Shown: in pieces, positions 24,736 through 33,028 of the stretch
Layout: every line of letters begins with the position of its first letter
How positions within the stretch are numbered: the first letter of the stretch is position 1
Source of the DNA: a virus
DNA length: 44,883 nucleotides
IMG/VR virus record: IMGVR_UViG_3300007538_000049
Coordinates: 1-44,883 of that record
Direction: 5' to 3' (one strand)
Notes under the pieces: generated by a model
The model's database searches: none
What the model was told of the DNA's origin: nothing
What the model saw: only the letters and a program-made list of their open reading frames with translations
Made by a program: the position numbers and the translations under genes

Positions 24736-25848
24736 ATGAGCGATACAATGAGTGCGCAGCAGCAAGAACAGCAGGATTATGATTTACCCCCGGGTGCTTT
24801 TCTCTCTAATATAATATTTCCAGATACACCTATTATTGGTGATGATGAATTAAAAGAAATATCAGAGTTCAAAGTTGAAAACCTTGGCGGTGGAATTCTA
24901 ATATTTAAAAACGTACTTAAGTTTGATGAAGAACCGGTATACCAGTATCTAGATGACAGAGCTGCGAAGTCTCATCAAAATAGGTGGGAATATATTGAAG
25001 CTGAAGATGGTGAGACTTACGGTATAAATGAAGATGGGTTCAGATATAGACCAGAAGACATTCCCGCTACGCCTGTTAGAATTCTTCATCCGATAGATCC
25101 AGATACACCTGATAATATTCGTGACTTTTTCTATAATATGGAAGATACTATTTATAAGTGTCTGATTAAGTATGTTGATCATTTTCCTCTTATCGTAGGG
25201 TGTTTGTGGTGGAAAAATAGGGGCCACATTCTTAGGTATCAAGACCAAGGTGTGCTGGGTGCCCATTGTGATAATGATACAAACTATAAAGTTACAGAAG
25301 GTGTTAGATATATGCCTAGGGGTCAGATGGCAGCCAGACAAACGTGTGGAGCATTAGTGTATCTAAATGATTCTGTTGATTCTGAGGATGATTTAGACGG
25401 TAGAAATTTTGTTGGTGGTCATTTGAGATTCTTCCACTTAAATATTGACTATAAGCCAGAAAAAGGCGATATAGTTTTCTTTCCTACAAATTATATGGCC
25501 TCACATGATGTTGACAGAATGGAAGCAGGCGTTAGGTATAGTTATCTTTCTTTCTTTGGTCAGGGATCTCCTCATAGAGAGGCAAATATAGAAATAGCTG
25601 AAACAGATGCCTCTACCCAATGGTGTCCTGCTGTGTGGATGAACAATATATACGATGACTATGAGCGCTACTGTAAGTCTGAGTACTCAAGATTTACGAC
25701 TGGTGAAGAGACCTATATTGGTATAAACCCAGTCTATCAGGGTAGATGTGTTGCTCAGTATGGTACAACTCATGAGGCGGAGGAGATTCCTGGAACGGAC
25801 GCTGCGAACTGCGGCACTGATCCGGTTATCATAGGTCAGGAGCAGTAA
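24736..25848 (+). CDS. 2OG-Fe(II) oxygenase, long WWK-GH subfamily (copy 7)
   Basis: This 370-residue protein is the longest oxygenase here. An N-terminal extension of about 45 residues precedes a domain shared by the next three genes. Its mark is CLWWKNRGHILRYQDQG, followed by H177-x-D179 (GAHCDND), a long loop with a VYLNDSVDSE strand, H257 (ASHDV) and R267 (GVRYSY). The C-terminal 90 residues include several Cys. AGGAAGGG precedes the ATG. The four tandem copies suggest duplication followed by substrate specialisation. Confidence 0.86.
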   Translation: MSDTMSAQQQEQQDYDLPPGAFLSNIIFPDTPIIGDDELKEISEFKVENLGGGILIFKNVLKFDEEPVYQYLDDRAAKSHQNRWEYIEAEDGETYGINEDGFRYRPEDIPATPVRILHPIDPDTPDNIRDFFYNMEDTIYKCLIKYVDHFPLIVGCLWWKNRGHILRYQDQGVLGAHCDNDTNYKVTEGVRYMPRGQMAARQTCGALVYLNDSVDSEDDLDGRNFVGGHLRFFHLNIDYKPEKGDIVFFPTNYMASHDVDRMEAGVRYSYLSFFGQGSPHREANIEIAETDASTQWCPAVWMNNIYDDYERYCKSEYSRFTTGEETYIGINPVYQGRCVAQYGTTHEAEEIPGTDAANCGTDPVIIGQEQ

Positions 25849-26736
25849 ATGTTACCCAATAACTGTGAGTTGTTGGGTAATGGAATAGTTTTATTTAGGA
25901 ATAAAATTAATGTACCTGATGGCATAACTGATTATCTTTTAAAACTAAAAAACGATGCTAGGGAAAAGCATTATTCATATGTTTATGATGAAGATGGGAA
26001 TGCTCTTTATGCTACTAACAAAAGTGGACATCGTTTTAAGATAGAGGATATTGATAAAAGCTGCAGTAGAATAACTGATTTTTATGATCACTTTGAATCA
26101 GACTGGCAGAAAGAATTCTTTTCTCACTGTGAAGAGATGCTGTACCGATCTATGATTGAGTATGCATCAATATATCCTATGATCTTACCTTGTTTATGGT
26201 GGAAAACTCAGGGGCATGTACTAGCATATGGGGCTGGGGCAGATCTAGGTCTGCATTGTGATAACGACATAAATTTTTCTCCTGGATTTGAGCCAGACTA
26301 TCAACTAGGGATACGTCATGTACTAGCTGCAATAACGTATTTCAATTCTTCTACAGAAGAATATGAGGATGGGAATTTTACTGGTGGAGAGATTTACTTT
26401 CCTTACGCAGAATTAGTTTATAAACCACAGCGTGGTGATGTGTTAATGTTTCCAGCTAACTTTATGTGTGCGCATGAAGTTAAGGGTGTAAAAGAGGGCA
26501 ACAGATTTGCTTATCTTGAATATTTTGGTCAGGGTTCTTCCGATCCGACTAGGGGTGTTCAGGTTTCTGATCCAGTAGATGGAATATTTGGTGGTCAGGT
26601 GTGGATGCCAGATCTATTTGTTGATTATCAAAATTATGTGATAGAATTTTATGGAGAAACTTATGATGATCATAAGTTAATGCCGGTTAGTAGAGATTTT
26701 CATAGTTCTAATACAAAGCAAGAGGTTGAGAAATGA
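25849..26736 (+). CDS. 2OG-Fe(II) oxygenase, WWK-GH subfamily (copy 8)
   Basis: This 295-residue protein starts directly after the previous stop. Shared marks: CLWWKTQGHVLAYGAG, H136-x-D138 (LHCDND), GNFTGGEIYFPYAEL, H209 (CAHEVKG) and R219 (NRFAYLEYFGQGS). It lacks the long N-terminal extension of the previous gene. The pattern YxGYxF with DIxxxxxR around residues 58-75 recurs in all four copies and may shape the active-site lid. Confidence 0.86.
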   Translation: MLPNNCELLGNGIVLFRNKINVPDGITDYLLKLKNDAREKHYSYVYDEDGNALYATNKSGHRFKIEDIDKSCSRITDFYDHFESDWQKEFFSHCEEMLYRSMIEYASIYPMILPCLWWKTQGHVLAYGAGADLGLHCDNDINFSPGFEPDYQLGIRHVLAAITYFNSSTEEYEDGNFTGGEIYFPYAELVYKPQRGDVLMFPANFMCAHEVKGVKEGNRFAYLEYFGQGSSDPTRGVQVSDPVDGIFGGQVWMPDLFVDYQNYVIEFYGETYDDHKLMPVSRDFHSSNTKQEVEK

Positions 26737-27614
26737 TTTATAATGATGTTGAGGCCGAGCATTTAGGTGGCGGCGTTGTGCTTTTTCGAAATGCTGTAGA
26801 CTACGATTTTGATTGGACTTATGAGATTTTTTGTAGAGCCTTAGACGAAGAGCAGGCTGCTATGTATGATATAACTTCTGATCCAGAAACTGGTGAGGAA
26901 ACTTACATGAATAAGAGTGGATATCTTTTTAGTAAAGACTCTATATATTCCATGCCCAGAAGGGCCTCAATGATGCATCAAGACCCTAGGGATGAGGTTC
27001 ACAAGTTATTCAATTTTTTAGAGGAGTCTAAAGATAAATATTTATTAAAATACTTTGAGATGTTTCCTTTAGCTTACAATTGTGTATGGTGGAAGGTAAA
27101 GGGGCATGTAGTATCTTATAGGGATGGCGTGTACCTTGGTAGTCATTCTGACACAAGCGCAGAGTATATATATGGAGTACATTCTACTAGAGATGAACTA
27201 GCTCTTAGGAGTATAATTTCTTGTCTAGTTTATGTTAATTCTTCCGTTGATTCTGAGGAGGAGTTGACAGGTAACAATTTTACTGAAGGTCATCACTATT
27301 TTAATTACTTAGATATTGATTACCAACCTAAAGCAGGAGATATACTTATGTTTCCTTCTAATTTCATGGCTGCGCATGAAGTTAAGCCTGTTGGAAAGGG
27401 GCATAGGGTTTCATATCTCGGATGGTATAGTCAGGGAACTCCTAATCCTTCAGTGTATGAAGACGTATGTGACCCAGTTAAAGAGCCGGAAAAAGCAAGA
27501 ATTAGTACTAACGTCTACATGCCCACACTCAGAGAAGATTATAGAGAATATTTATTAGCCAAAGGTTATGATAAGAGCTCTGAGCAGTACAAGGTAACAA
27601 ATCTTAACACGTAG
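26733..27614 (+). CDS. 2OG-Fe(II) oxygenase, WWK-GH subfamily (copy 9)
   Basis: This 293-residue protein overlaps the previous gene as ATGA. Marks: CVWWKVKGHVVSYRDG, H138-x-D140 (SHSDTS), H215 (AAHEVKPVGKGHR) and R225. The usual TGGE core strand reads TEGHHYFNYLDI, so this copy has changed near the active site. The rest of the fold appears complete, so it is probably active with altered specificity. Confidence 0.85.
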   Translation: MIYNDVEAEHLGGGVVLFRNAVDYDFDWTYEIFCRALDEEQAAMYDITSDPETGEETYMNKSGYLFSKDSIYSMPRRASMMHQDPRDEVHKLFNFLEESKDKYLLKYFEMFPLAYNCVWWKVKGHVVSYRDGVYLGSHSDTSAEYIYGVHSTRDELALRSIISCLVYVNSSVDSEEELTGNNFTEGHHYFNYLDIDYQPKAGDILMFPSNFMAAHEVKPVGKGHRVSYLGWYSQGTPNPSVYEDVCDPVKEPEKARISTNVYMPTLREDYREYLLAKGYDKSSEQYKVTNLNT

Positions 27615-27657
27615 GAAAGTATATGGGCTTTGATAAAATGAAATGAAAGAGGTTATT

Positions 27658-28440
27658 ATGGAATCAGTTCACTTAGGTATGGGTATAGTCGCATGTGAAA
27701 ATGTTTTAGACATTGATAATGATTTAGTTACAGAGTACACATCTTGGCTTAAGAAGAATGAAGAAGATTCTTTTACATATTACGAGGAAGATGGCGTAAA
27801 GTATGCTAGAAATAAGACAGGATTTAAATTTAGATTAGATGATATTAATTTAGCTCCACAAAGATTTCTGGATCTTAAAGGGGAGCAAATAGGCAGAGCG
27901 CCAAAGCCTGAATGGGTAGAATTTATACAAAAGTGTGAGGATGCAATCTACGATGCGTTGGTTGAGTACTGCGCCTACTTTCCAGATGCTGCCACTACAG
28001 CTTGGTGGAGACCAAAAGGCCATATCGCTGGTTATGAAGATGGTCAGCATATAGGTGCTCACTGTGATGATCAGATTCCTTGGGAATGGGGATCTAGACC
28101 TCAAAATCAAGTCTCTATGCACAACAGCACAAGTGTAAATTTATATTTAAATGAATGCGGAAAAGACTATGAGGGTGGGCAAATGCATTTTCCAAATATA
28201 AATGTTGAGTATAGTCCTAAGCCTGGGACTGTATTAATATATCCTTCTAATTACATAGGTAGACATGAGGTGTACCCAGTTACTAGTGGAGCTAGGTACG
28301 CATTTTTGACAATGGCTTGTTATGGTGTAGACTTTGAAAGAGATGAAGTTATAGGTCAAGAAAATCCATATAGAATATGGATGCCAGATCTTATAGAGGA
28401 TTCTAAAGCTAGAATGATGTCAGGAAATTATAAGTTATAA
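27658..28440 (+). CDS. 2OG-Fe(II) oxygenase, WWK-GH subfamily (copy 10)
   Basis: This protein has 260 residues from the ATG at 27658, which has AGAGG upstream; an ATG at 27643 lacks such a site. Marks: TAWWRPKGHIAGYEDG, H135-x-D137 (AHCDDQ), a DYEGGQMHFPNINVEY strand, H203 (GRHEVYPVTSGAR) and R213. It is the most divergent of the four tandem copies. The stop overlaps the start of the TauD-like gene (TAATG). Confidence 0.85.
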   Translation: MESVHLGMGIVACENVLDIDNDLVTEYTSWLKKNEEDSFTYYEEDGVKYARNKTGFKFRLDDINLAPQRFLDLKGEQIGRAPKPEWVEFIQKCEDAIYDALVEYCAYFPDAATTAWWRPKGHIAGYEDGQHIGAHCDDQIPWEWGSRPQNQVSMHNSTSVNLYLNECGKDYEGGQMHFPNINVEYSPKPGTVLIYPSNYIGRHEVYPVTSGARYAFLTMACYGVDFERDEVIGQENPYRIWMPDLIEDSKARMMSGNYKL

Positions 28441-29318
28441 TGAAAATTTATAAGTTGTTAGCCAACTCATATGAGGACTTACTATTTAGCGCCGAGTCAA
28501 TTCATTCTGCTTTAATTAATGGTAAAGCCGTTGTTGTTCCTTCTATGGACTTAAAACCTGATGAGCAGATGGAGATAATGAAGTCGGTTTACTCTTGTGA
28601 ACCAATTGATCCAGAGCAGGTGGGAGGGGCAAACTTTAAGCAAGGTCACTTCCATGAGGGTCAGGTCAAGTATGGTCCTGACAGCACTCCTGATGAACTT
28701 CTAAGGTATGTGCATAGCAACTGGCATTCAGATGAAAGTCCCATATCTGATCCTGAAACTTCGATTCCAACATTTATAAGTATGAACATGAAAGTTTTTA
28801 CTTGCTCTCCCGATTGCGGTAAAACTGTTTTTGTAGATAAAGAAGAAATGTTTGAAGATCTGCCGCCTAGGCTGAAGAAAATTTTAGGTAAATACAATAT
28901 GATCTCACTTTCTGGGGGTCCTTCTAGGGATGAAGAGATAGCTACAAGCAGCCTGCTGGATTTTGATACAACGTTACCAGGAATAGACCATGACAATGTT
29001 ATGTGGTCTATTAGAAATTATCCAGCACTATGCAACCATCCTGTTACAGGAAATGTATCTCTTAACATTATGAGTGCTTTTTCAAACAGGTTACTATCCT
29101 CTAATGCAGATCTATGTCTGGAGTACTGTACTTACATTGAAGATTATTTAAAAGATTCCAATAATTGGGTTACGTGGTCGTGGTCTGAAGGAGATTTTTT
29201 ATTGTGGGATAATAGAAATGTTATTCATAGCTACTCTGGAGGATGGATTGAAGGTCAAAGAATCTTCAATAGATCTGACATAGGTAAAAGTAAACTTTAT
29301 TACGATAGTAATTTATGA
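28440..29318 (+). CDS. TauD/TfdA-family 2OG-Fe(II) dioxygenase (copy 11)
   Basis: This 292-residue protein belongs to a different branch from its neighbours. Marks: SNWHSDESP with H96-x-D98, HPVTGNVSLNI near residue 200, then SEGDFLLWDNRNVIHSYSGG with H263, and an Arg-containing RIFNRSDI end. These match the TauD/TfdA family, whose members hydroxylate small molecules such as taurine or aryloxyalkanoates, and also peptidyl carriers or amino acids. The substrate cannot be told. It is coupled by overlaps on both sides to an oxygenase and to the WhiB-SGNH fusion. Confidence 0.88.
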   Translation: MKIYKLLANSYEDLLFSAESIHSALINGKAVVVPSMDLKPDEQMEIMKSVYSCEPIDPEQVGGANFKQGHFHEGQVKYGPDSTPDELLRYVHSNWHSDESPISDPETSIPTFISMNMKVFTCSPDCGKTVFVDKEEMFEDLPPRLKKILGKYNMISLSGGPSRDEEIATSSLLDFDTTLPGIDHDNVMWSIRNYPALCNHPVTGNVSLNIMSAFSNRLLSSNADLCLEYCTYIEDYLKDSNNWVTWSWSEGDFLLWDNRNVIHSYSGGWIEGQRIFNRSDIGKSKLYYDSNL

Positions 29319-30532
29319 TTGATATTTATGGAACAGTAAATAATATGGATAAGATTAAGCTTCCAGATACTGATGCGTTTAGTGGTGCTTCCTGTGCAGG
29401 TATGTCTATTAGTGAACTGGAAGCAGATCCACCCTGCTTATCAGATTGCCCAGCAGTGGTAGATTGCCTTCATTATGCTGTTAATAGCAACATTGATCAC
29501 TATATTGCTGGGATGAATTATGAAGAAAAGTGTGAGTGGATAGACAAAGCTCTTTTGTCTGGGGAATCCAAAAATGATATTACATATAGAAGGTGCTATC
29601 AGCATATTTTGTTTATGAAAAATCATAGATTAGCAGATTCTAAAACTTATTTATTTGAAAATGAAATAAACAACGAAAATATAGACTATAAGTCGTTAAG
29701 CTTTGATGCAGAAGTCAGAATTCAAGACCAATCTGAACCAAGAATTGATGATGTTAAAGACTTACCAAAAATTTATCAAGACTTAGGCTGGCATGATGCG
29801 GAAGAGTCTATATCTTACAGGGTAAACGAGCATAAGTATGTTGGTTCAAGTTTTGTTCAAGATCCTGATCTCTTAGTGCTCGGAGGACAAGAGAGTATTC
29901 CCGTTGGCCTTCCTCAGTCGTATGCCTGGACAGGGTTGTTATCAGATATGAGAAATATTAAAATAAATAATATGTCTTTGGTAGACGGCAGCTTACATAA
30001 GTTGTCTAAAAACTTTTTTTATCATCTAAATAATTTTGGTGTTCCTAAAAAAGTTATAATTCTAGTTTCAAAATTAAATAACTATAATTATCCTTTAGAG
30101 GTAGATTCTAAAGTTGGTAGAAGAATTTTTTATAATCATTCTATAAATTGGAATAATGGATATGGGCACCCTGAAAAGATAATGGATTGTTCAGTAAAGA
30201 ATGTTGAATTTAGAAAAGACGAAGAGCACAAAGCTATTTTAGAGTCTTTTTCTATACTATACAATATGCAAGCCGTTTGTAAAGTTTTGGGTTGTAAGTT
30301 TATTGTTCTATCCTTGCAGGGTGATGTGTATAATATAATTAAAGAGTGTAATCACATAGATTCTTTAATGATTTTCGATTTGCAAAGTCAATTAGATTTA
30401 AATAAATGCAGCGACCTATGTGATGTTGACGGGCTGAAATTTTATGAGTATAATTCAGGTGGAACTAGGCCTGGGGTTCATGACTCTATACATTTGGCAA
30501 ATTTGGTAGATAGGAGTTTAGATTGGAATTAG
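29315..30532 (+). CDS. WhiB-like domain fused to an SGNH-hydrolase-like domain
   Basis: This protein has 405 residues. Residues 20-80 resemble WhiB, an iron-sulfur regulator found in Actinobacteria and their phages. Cysteines C27, C41, C45 and C51 carry a CPAVVDCLHYAV stretch like the WhiB C-x5-C block, and DHYIAGM lies at the GxWGG turn. The spacing C41-x3-C45 is one longer than usual. Residues 180-405 resemble SGNH/GDSL hydrolases: LLVLGGQESIPVG at block I and PGVHDSIHLANLV with D390 and H393 at block V. The expected nucleophile Ser appears to be Gln 192. ATG overlaps the previous stop. Both domain calls are mine by eye; the WhiB part is the firmer. Confidence 0.62.
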   Translation: MIDIYGTVNNMDKIKLPDTDAFSGASCAGMSISELEADPPCLSDCPAVVDCLHYAVNSNIDHYIAGMNYEEKCEWIDKALLSGESKNDITYRRCYQHILFMKNHRLADSKTYLFENEINNENIDYKSLSFDAEVRIQDQSEPRIDDVKDLPKIYQDLGWHDAEESISYRVNEHKYVGSSFVQDPDLLVLGGQESIPVGLPQSYAWTGLLSDMRNIKINNMSLVDGSLHKLSKNFFYHLNNFGVPKKVIILVSKLNNYNYPLEVDSKVGRRIFYNHSINWNNGYGHPEKIMDCSVKNVEFRKDEEHKAILESFSILYNMQAVCKVLGCKFIVLSLQGDVYNIIKECNHIDSLMIFDLQSQLDLNKCSDLCDVDGLKFYEYNSGGTRPGVHDSIHLANLVDRSLDWN

Positions 30533-30698
30533 TCGGTTTTGATCATGACATATGTGTCATTGATGATTTTTTGACGGGATAGATCTCCTGCTTGAAAAGG
30601 TAAATGCAGGCAAGCTAGACTACCATAAGGTAGAAGGTGACTGTATTGATGGGTATACCTTTATGCTGGATCAGGAAGAAGAAGAGCATGCTTTATGA
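30523..30698 (+). pseudogene. Small gene interrupted by a frameshift in a T6 run
   Basis: A TTG at 30523, six bases after AGGAG, opens a frame reading MELVGFDHDICVIDDF that stops at 30580-30582. If the T6 run at 30567-30572 had one more T, the frame would continue as VIDDFFDGIDLLLEKVNAGK and end in EEEEHAL at 30696-30698. That stop overlaps the next start as ATGA. The 58-residue product resembles the N-terminus of the 2OG-Fe oxygenases. It may be a sequencing slip, a decayed gene or programmed slippage. Confidence 0.6.
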
Positions 30699-31693
30699 AT
30701 TTTGAAGAAGTTTACCCTAGAATTTTTGTATACAAAAATGTTTATGATGAAATTGATAAACTGTTTGAATGTGTAAAGTTTATTGAAAGTAATTCTACAG
30801 GCGAATATATATTTGAGAAGTGGAAAGATTGGTTTGTATTTGGGACTTACTGTTCTGCTATTCCGAATTTTGATGAAGACCCGAATTTTGATGAAGACGA
30901 AATTGCAGACGACAGTGAACTGTTTGAGATAGAGAAGTATGTTTACCACACTCTAAACGATGTAACAAAAAAAGTTGTTGGTCATTATATGGACTATAAT
31001 CAAATTGATTGGCCAGATAATTCCTTTGTCACATCTCCAAATATTGCTAAGTATTTTGATATAAAAGAATTATCTTCTGAACACAATCCTTTGGACAATC
31101 TCAGGATGCAGTTTCATACCGATTATCCTATAGCTGAATGGTTCTGGCCTAAGAGAAAATTTTTAATAACTGCTAACACTTATATTAATGACGATTACGA
31201 TGGTGGTGAGGTTATTTTTCTTCATAATGAAAACATTATTCCAGTAAAACCAAAGGCTGGAGAAATTATCGTTTTCCCTTCTGGCTCACCTTTGTATCCA
31301 AAGGCTCCGGAAAGAGAGCCTTACTTTCATGCTGTTAACGGTATATCTAACGGAGAAAAATATTTCACAAGATCATATATTCAATATGAAACTACTGACA
31401 CAACAGTTTGGGATCAGAAAAGATCTGAGTTTAACTCGGAAGAAGAGTGGGATTTATATATACAAACTTTAGTTAGAGGTGGTCATAATACTGCATCTGT
31501 CTATATGGGTGATCCCCCTGAGGATGGGGATGTACTTTATGATCTGCATAAGAAAATGTTTGTATTGGATAGGTATAAAGAAGGTGAGAAGTTTTGGATT
31601 TCTATGACACCTTTAGCAACAGAACTCTATGATATAGATGATAAGCATCACTATATACCTAGGTCTGAGCACTGTGTTCCTGAACCGGAATGA
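30695..31693 (+). CDS. 2OG-Fe(II) oxygenase, large (copy 12)
   Basis: This 332-residue protein has ligands H141-x-D143 (MQFHTDYP) and H212 (YFHAVNGISNGEKYFTR), with K222 or R226 for 2-oxoglutarate. The YINDDYDGGEVIF strand is typical. It carries long inserts: residues 55-75 include a tandem PNFDED-PNFDED duplication, and a C-terminal 110-residue extension follows the core. The start overlaps the stop of the frameshifted frame before it, so the two may once have been a pair. Confidence 0.86.
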   Translation: MNFEEVYPRIFVYKNVYDEIDKLFECVKFIESNSTGEYIFEKWKDWFVFGTYCSAIPNFDEDPNFDEDEIADDSELFEIEKYVYHTLNDVTKKVVGHYMDYNQIDWPDNSFVTSPNIAKYFDIKELSSEHNPLDNLRMQFHTDYPIAEWFWPKRKFLITANTYINDDYDGGEVIFLHNENIIPVKPKAGEIIVFPSGSPLYPKAPEREPYFHAVNGISNGEKYFTRSYIQYETTDTTVWDQKRSEFNSEEEWDLYIQTLVRGGHNTASVYMGDPPEDGDVLYDLHKKMFVLDRYKEGEKFWISMTPLATELYDIDDKHHYIPRSEHCVPEPE

Positions 31694-31891
31694 AAACTCA
31701 AAAATGAAAAAAAGTTAAAAATCAAAAACCCCTTATAAAATTTTTTTCAGTTTTTACCCTATATAGGCTTTTACTTGATTGGTATATTCCACCATGCTTT
31801 AGTTTTTGCGATTAAAACTGTGTCGGGTTACTATAATTGAAGATTAGTCGAATGTGTAGTAAAATTAATCACAAACCTTTAGGGAGTTTGC
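31694..31891 (+). other. A/T-rich intergenic region
   Basis: 198 bases without a convincing gene. It holds a run of A- and T-rich tracts (from about 31694 to 31760), no clear hairpin, and a promoter-like motif at 31828-31837 before the next operon. Confidence 0.5.
31828..31837 (+). promoter_or_regulatory. TTACTATAAT promoter-like motif (best-match copy)
   Basis: GGGTTACTATAATTG with a perfect TATAAT box, 54 bases before the ATG at 31892, in front of the adhesin operon. Confidence 0.6.
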
Positions 31892-32251
31892 ATGCCTCTG
31901 TATCAAAAACGTTTAGTTGGACCTTCTACCTTAACAACCTCTAGTGCCGATTATTATACCGTTCCGCAGGGAACTGTGACCATAGTTAAGGAAATAATAC
32001 TTTGCAACTATTCTTCAGCCACAACAACAGTAACTATTTACTGTAAGCCAGCTGGAGAAACTTTAGCGGATTCTCATATATTCTTTAACGACATATCGCT
32101 TTCCGCTGATGAAACATTGTCCTTATCAACATCTCTAGTCCTTAATAATAACGGTTCAACAGCGGGTGCTTCTAATTCTGATCAGATAGTAGCTATATGT
32201 GGCGCAGGGTCGTCAGTGAACATTATTGTTAACGGTATAGAGGAAACTTAA
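31892..32251 (+). CDS. Small beta-sandwich virion-type protein
   Basis: This 119-residue protein starts MPLYQKRLVGPSTLTTSSADYY and has the alternating pattern of an all-beta domain (TVTIVKEIILCNYSS, TVTIYCKPAGETLAD). Similar small proteins sit next to phage tail-fibre or adhesin genes and are thought to be virion structural. An AGGGAG site precedes the ATG. The TAA overlaps the next start (TAATG), so it is coupled to the adhesin genes. Confidence 0.7.
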   Translation: MPLYQKRLVGPSTLTTSSADYYTVPQGTVTIVKEIILCNYSSATTTVTIYCKPAGETLADSHIFFNDISLSADETLSLSTSLVLNNNGSTAGASNSDQIVAICGAGSSVNIIVNGIEET

Positions 32252-33027
32252 TGGCTGGTTTTAGAAGGAATAATAGATTTGGTGTAGGAAAAAGCTATTT
32301 TGACTCGTCCTCTTCTTTAGAGGATGAAACTTTGGCTTTGATTAACAACCTTGATGTAGCTAATGCACTGTTCGGCTCTGCAGATGATGGTAGTGCTACT
32401 TTGGATGGAAATTCTACTGTCTTAGGAATGATTCCTACAGGTAGCACCTATACTATGGAAAGAGATTTATTTTTTTATAATTTGACTATAAGTTCTGGAA
32501 TACATTTAAAAACAGCTGGTTTTAGAGTTTTTGTAAGAAATACTTTAACTCTAAACAATAATTCTAGAATTGGTTTCACTTCCGGTTTCACTACTGCTGG
32601 GTCTATAGCTCAGGGTGGCACTGCTGCAGAAGCCGTTACGCATAGTTTGGGAGGCTCTACATCGTACAGGACAGCTACCGCTCCTTCACCTGAAGAGGGC
32701 GGAACAAATTACTATAAACAGCCTTTAAATGCTACTAGGGGATACTCAATTACCGCTGGTGTTGGTTACCCTGTTTTCTTGAGGGGTGGAGCAGGGGGTC
32801 AAGTTGGATCTGGTGGTGGTGTAGTGATAGTTGCCGCAAGGTACATAGTCGTCAACTCCGGCACCGCTTACTTTAGTGCTCCAGGGGATTCTGGTGCTAG
32901 TGGTGGCGGTGGTGGTGTTATAGTTGTAGTTTCTTCAAATGATGTTTTAAATAGCAGTGTAACTACGGATGTTTCAGGTGGGACAGGTGGCTCAAGCGGT
33001 AGTGTAGTTTATTGTCAGGTGGCGTAG
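32251..33027 (+). CDS. Gly-rich tail adhesin, short form
   Basis: This 258-residue protein has three parts. An N-terminal region reads MAGFRRNNRFGVGKSYF. A beta-helix-like segment is shared with the next gene (DLFFYNLTISSGIHLKTAGFRVFVRNTLTLN). The C-terminus is Gly-rich (GGAGGQVGSGGGVVIVAA, then GASGGGGGVIVVV). Glycine-rich phage adhesins of this layout often fold into polyglycine sandwiches that bind outer-surface receptors. It is a compact paralogue of the gene at 33029 and lacks that gene's His-rich insertion. Confidence 0.75.
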   Translation: MAGFRRNNRFGVGKSYFDSSSSLEDETLALINNLDVANALFGSADDGSATLDGNSTVLGMIPTGSTYTMERDLFFYNLTISSGIHLKTAGFRVFVRNTLTLNNNSRIGFTSGFTTAGSIAQGGTAAEAVTHSLGGSTSYRTATAPSPEEGGTNYYKQPLNATRGYSITAGVGYPVFLRGGAGGQVGSGGGVVIVAARYIVVNSGTAYFSAPGDSGASGGGGGVIVVVSSNDVLNSSVTTDVSGGTGGSSGSVVYCQVA

Positions 33028-33028
33028 C

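Noticed and set aside
31694-31891. Rho-independent terminator after the oxygenase at 30695
   Set aside because: There are A- and T-runs, but no GC-rich inverted repeat next to a T-run was found.
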